Of a DNA stretch of 64,000 nucleotides, positions 63,585-64,000 are shown one piece after another. The translations under genes and the position numbers were made by a program. The DNA is from Lysobacter soli (GTDB taxonomy: Bacteria > Pseudomonadota > Gammaproteobacteria > Xanthomonadales > Xanthomonadaceae). The notes under the pieces were generated by a model. The model saw only the letters and a program-made list of their open reading frames with translations, did not search any database and was not told the DNA's origin. Positions within the stretch are counted from its first letter, which is position 1. Each line of letters starts with the position of its first letter. The DNA lies in the NCBI RefSeq assembly GCF_003382285.1, contig NZ_QTJR01000017.1, positions 1 through 64,000 of the forward strand, written 5' to 3'.

Positions 63585-64000
63585 ATGAAACCGATCCGAC
63601 TCGACGGCCGTTCCCTCACCCGAGCACAACTGGTCGATGTCGCCTACGGCGCGCACGTCGAGTTGGCGCACGAGCAGCTTCCGACCGTGGCGCGCGCCGC
63701 GGCGTTCCTGGCCGAACAGGTGGGCCGGGAAGAGCCAATCTACGGCGTTTCCACCGGTTTCGGCAGCAATGCCGACCGCCTGCTCGGCAACCATCGCCTT
63801 CGCGACGAATTGCCGGGCAGCACGCGTTCGAACGAAACGCTGCACGAGGAACTGCAGCGCAACCTGATCGTCACGCACGCGGTGTGCGTGGGCGAACCGT
63901 TCGCGCCGGAGATCGTCCGCGCGATGCTGTGCATCCGCATCAACACGCTGATGCGCGGGCATTCGGGCATCCGCGTGGAAACCCTGCAGGCGCTGACCTC
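63585..64000 (+). CDS. hutH: Histidine ammonia-lyase (5' part; aromatic amino acid lyase family)
   Basis: The first 138 codons are in the window. The segment PIYGVSTGFGSNADRLL is the conserved N-terminal active-site Tyr block of HAL/PAL enzymes, and RINTLMRGHSGIR is the following conserved helix. The ASG triad that forms the MIO cofactor lies beyond the window, so histidine specificity is not proven. The gene follows hisS on the same strand. If it is HutH, the product urocanate enters histidine catabolism. Confidence 0.85.
   Translation, partial: MKPIRLDGRSLTRAQLVDVAYGAHVELAHEQLPTVARAAAFLAEQVGREEPIYGVSTGFGSNADRLLGNHRLRDELPGSTRSNETLHEELQRNLIVTHAVCVGEPFAPEIVRAMLCIRINTLMRGHSGIRVETLQALT

Overview
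The window is 64 kb of high-GC, densely coding bacterial chromosome. It fits a member of the Xanthomonadaceae/Lysobacteraceae, most likely Lysobacter or a close relative. The arginine pathway is the xanthomonad N-acetylated version (acetylornithine carbamoyltransferase plus a fused acetylglutamate kinase/synthase). There is a FimX-like degenerate GGDEF-EAL protein, large TonB-dependent receptors, many GTG/TTG starts, and dispersed REP-like palindromes. I saw no integrase, transposase, phage gene or CRISPR array. The region reads as stable chromosome.

Layout. 1-7.1 kb: end of ispG, a PAP2 phosphatase, a leftward pyrD-murB-EamA transporter operon, tRNA-Arg with an aldehyde dehydrogenase just downstream, and a DAACS symporter. 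7.2-21.3 kb: a peptidoglycan-peptide gene set. A leftward operon (NlpC/P60 peptidase, L-Ala-D/L-Glu epimerase, RpiR/MurR-type regulator, YkuD-fold enzyme) diverges from a rightward set (transglutaminase-like protein, TonB receptor, stand-alone diaminopimelate decarboxylase, serine hydrolase, VanX-type D-Ala-D-Ala dipeptidase). Together these could take murein peptides down to Ala, Glu and Lys. 21.4-29.3 kb: tRNA-Ala, RNase D, a SUMF1-type lipoprotein, two M48-family proteases, PhaR and acetoacetyl-CoA reductase, and GluQRS.

29.3-44.8 kb: FimX-like protein; EpmB divergent from EF-P; an amidohydrolase-ubiG-gph-squalene-synthase-like operon; FolE2; an active-looking diguanylate cyclase; an overlapping yidD-dihydroorotase-M23 peptidase operon whose last gene has a fragmentary duplicate of its 3' end; and a DksA-type protein carrying a histone H1-like Lys/Ala tail. 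44.8-49 kb: deaminase, GNAT, MFS exporter, SufE, CysS and a secreted unknown protein. 49.2-60.9 kb: a long arginine-proline operon (argF', argG, argE', argA/B fusion, GNAT, argC, argH, serine hydrolase, proB, proA). Ahead of it lies what looks like a leader-peptide attenuator: a 34-codon ORF with clustered Arg codons, a possible antiterminator, and an intrinsic terminator. 60.9-64 kb: an aldose-epimerase-like gene, tRNA-Pro, hisS (TTG start) and the 5' part of hutH.

The two observations most worth follow-up are the putative arginine attenuator (49182-49357) and the divergent murein-peptide scavenging locus (7174-19692, control region about 11580-11670).
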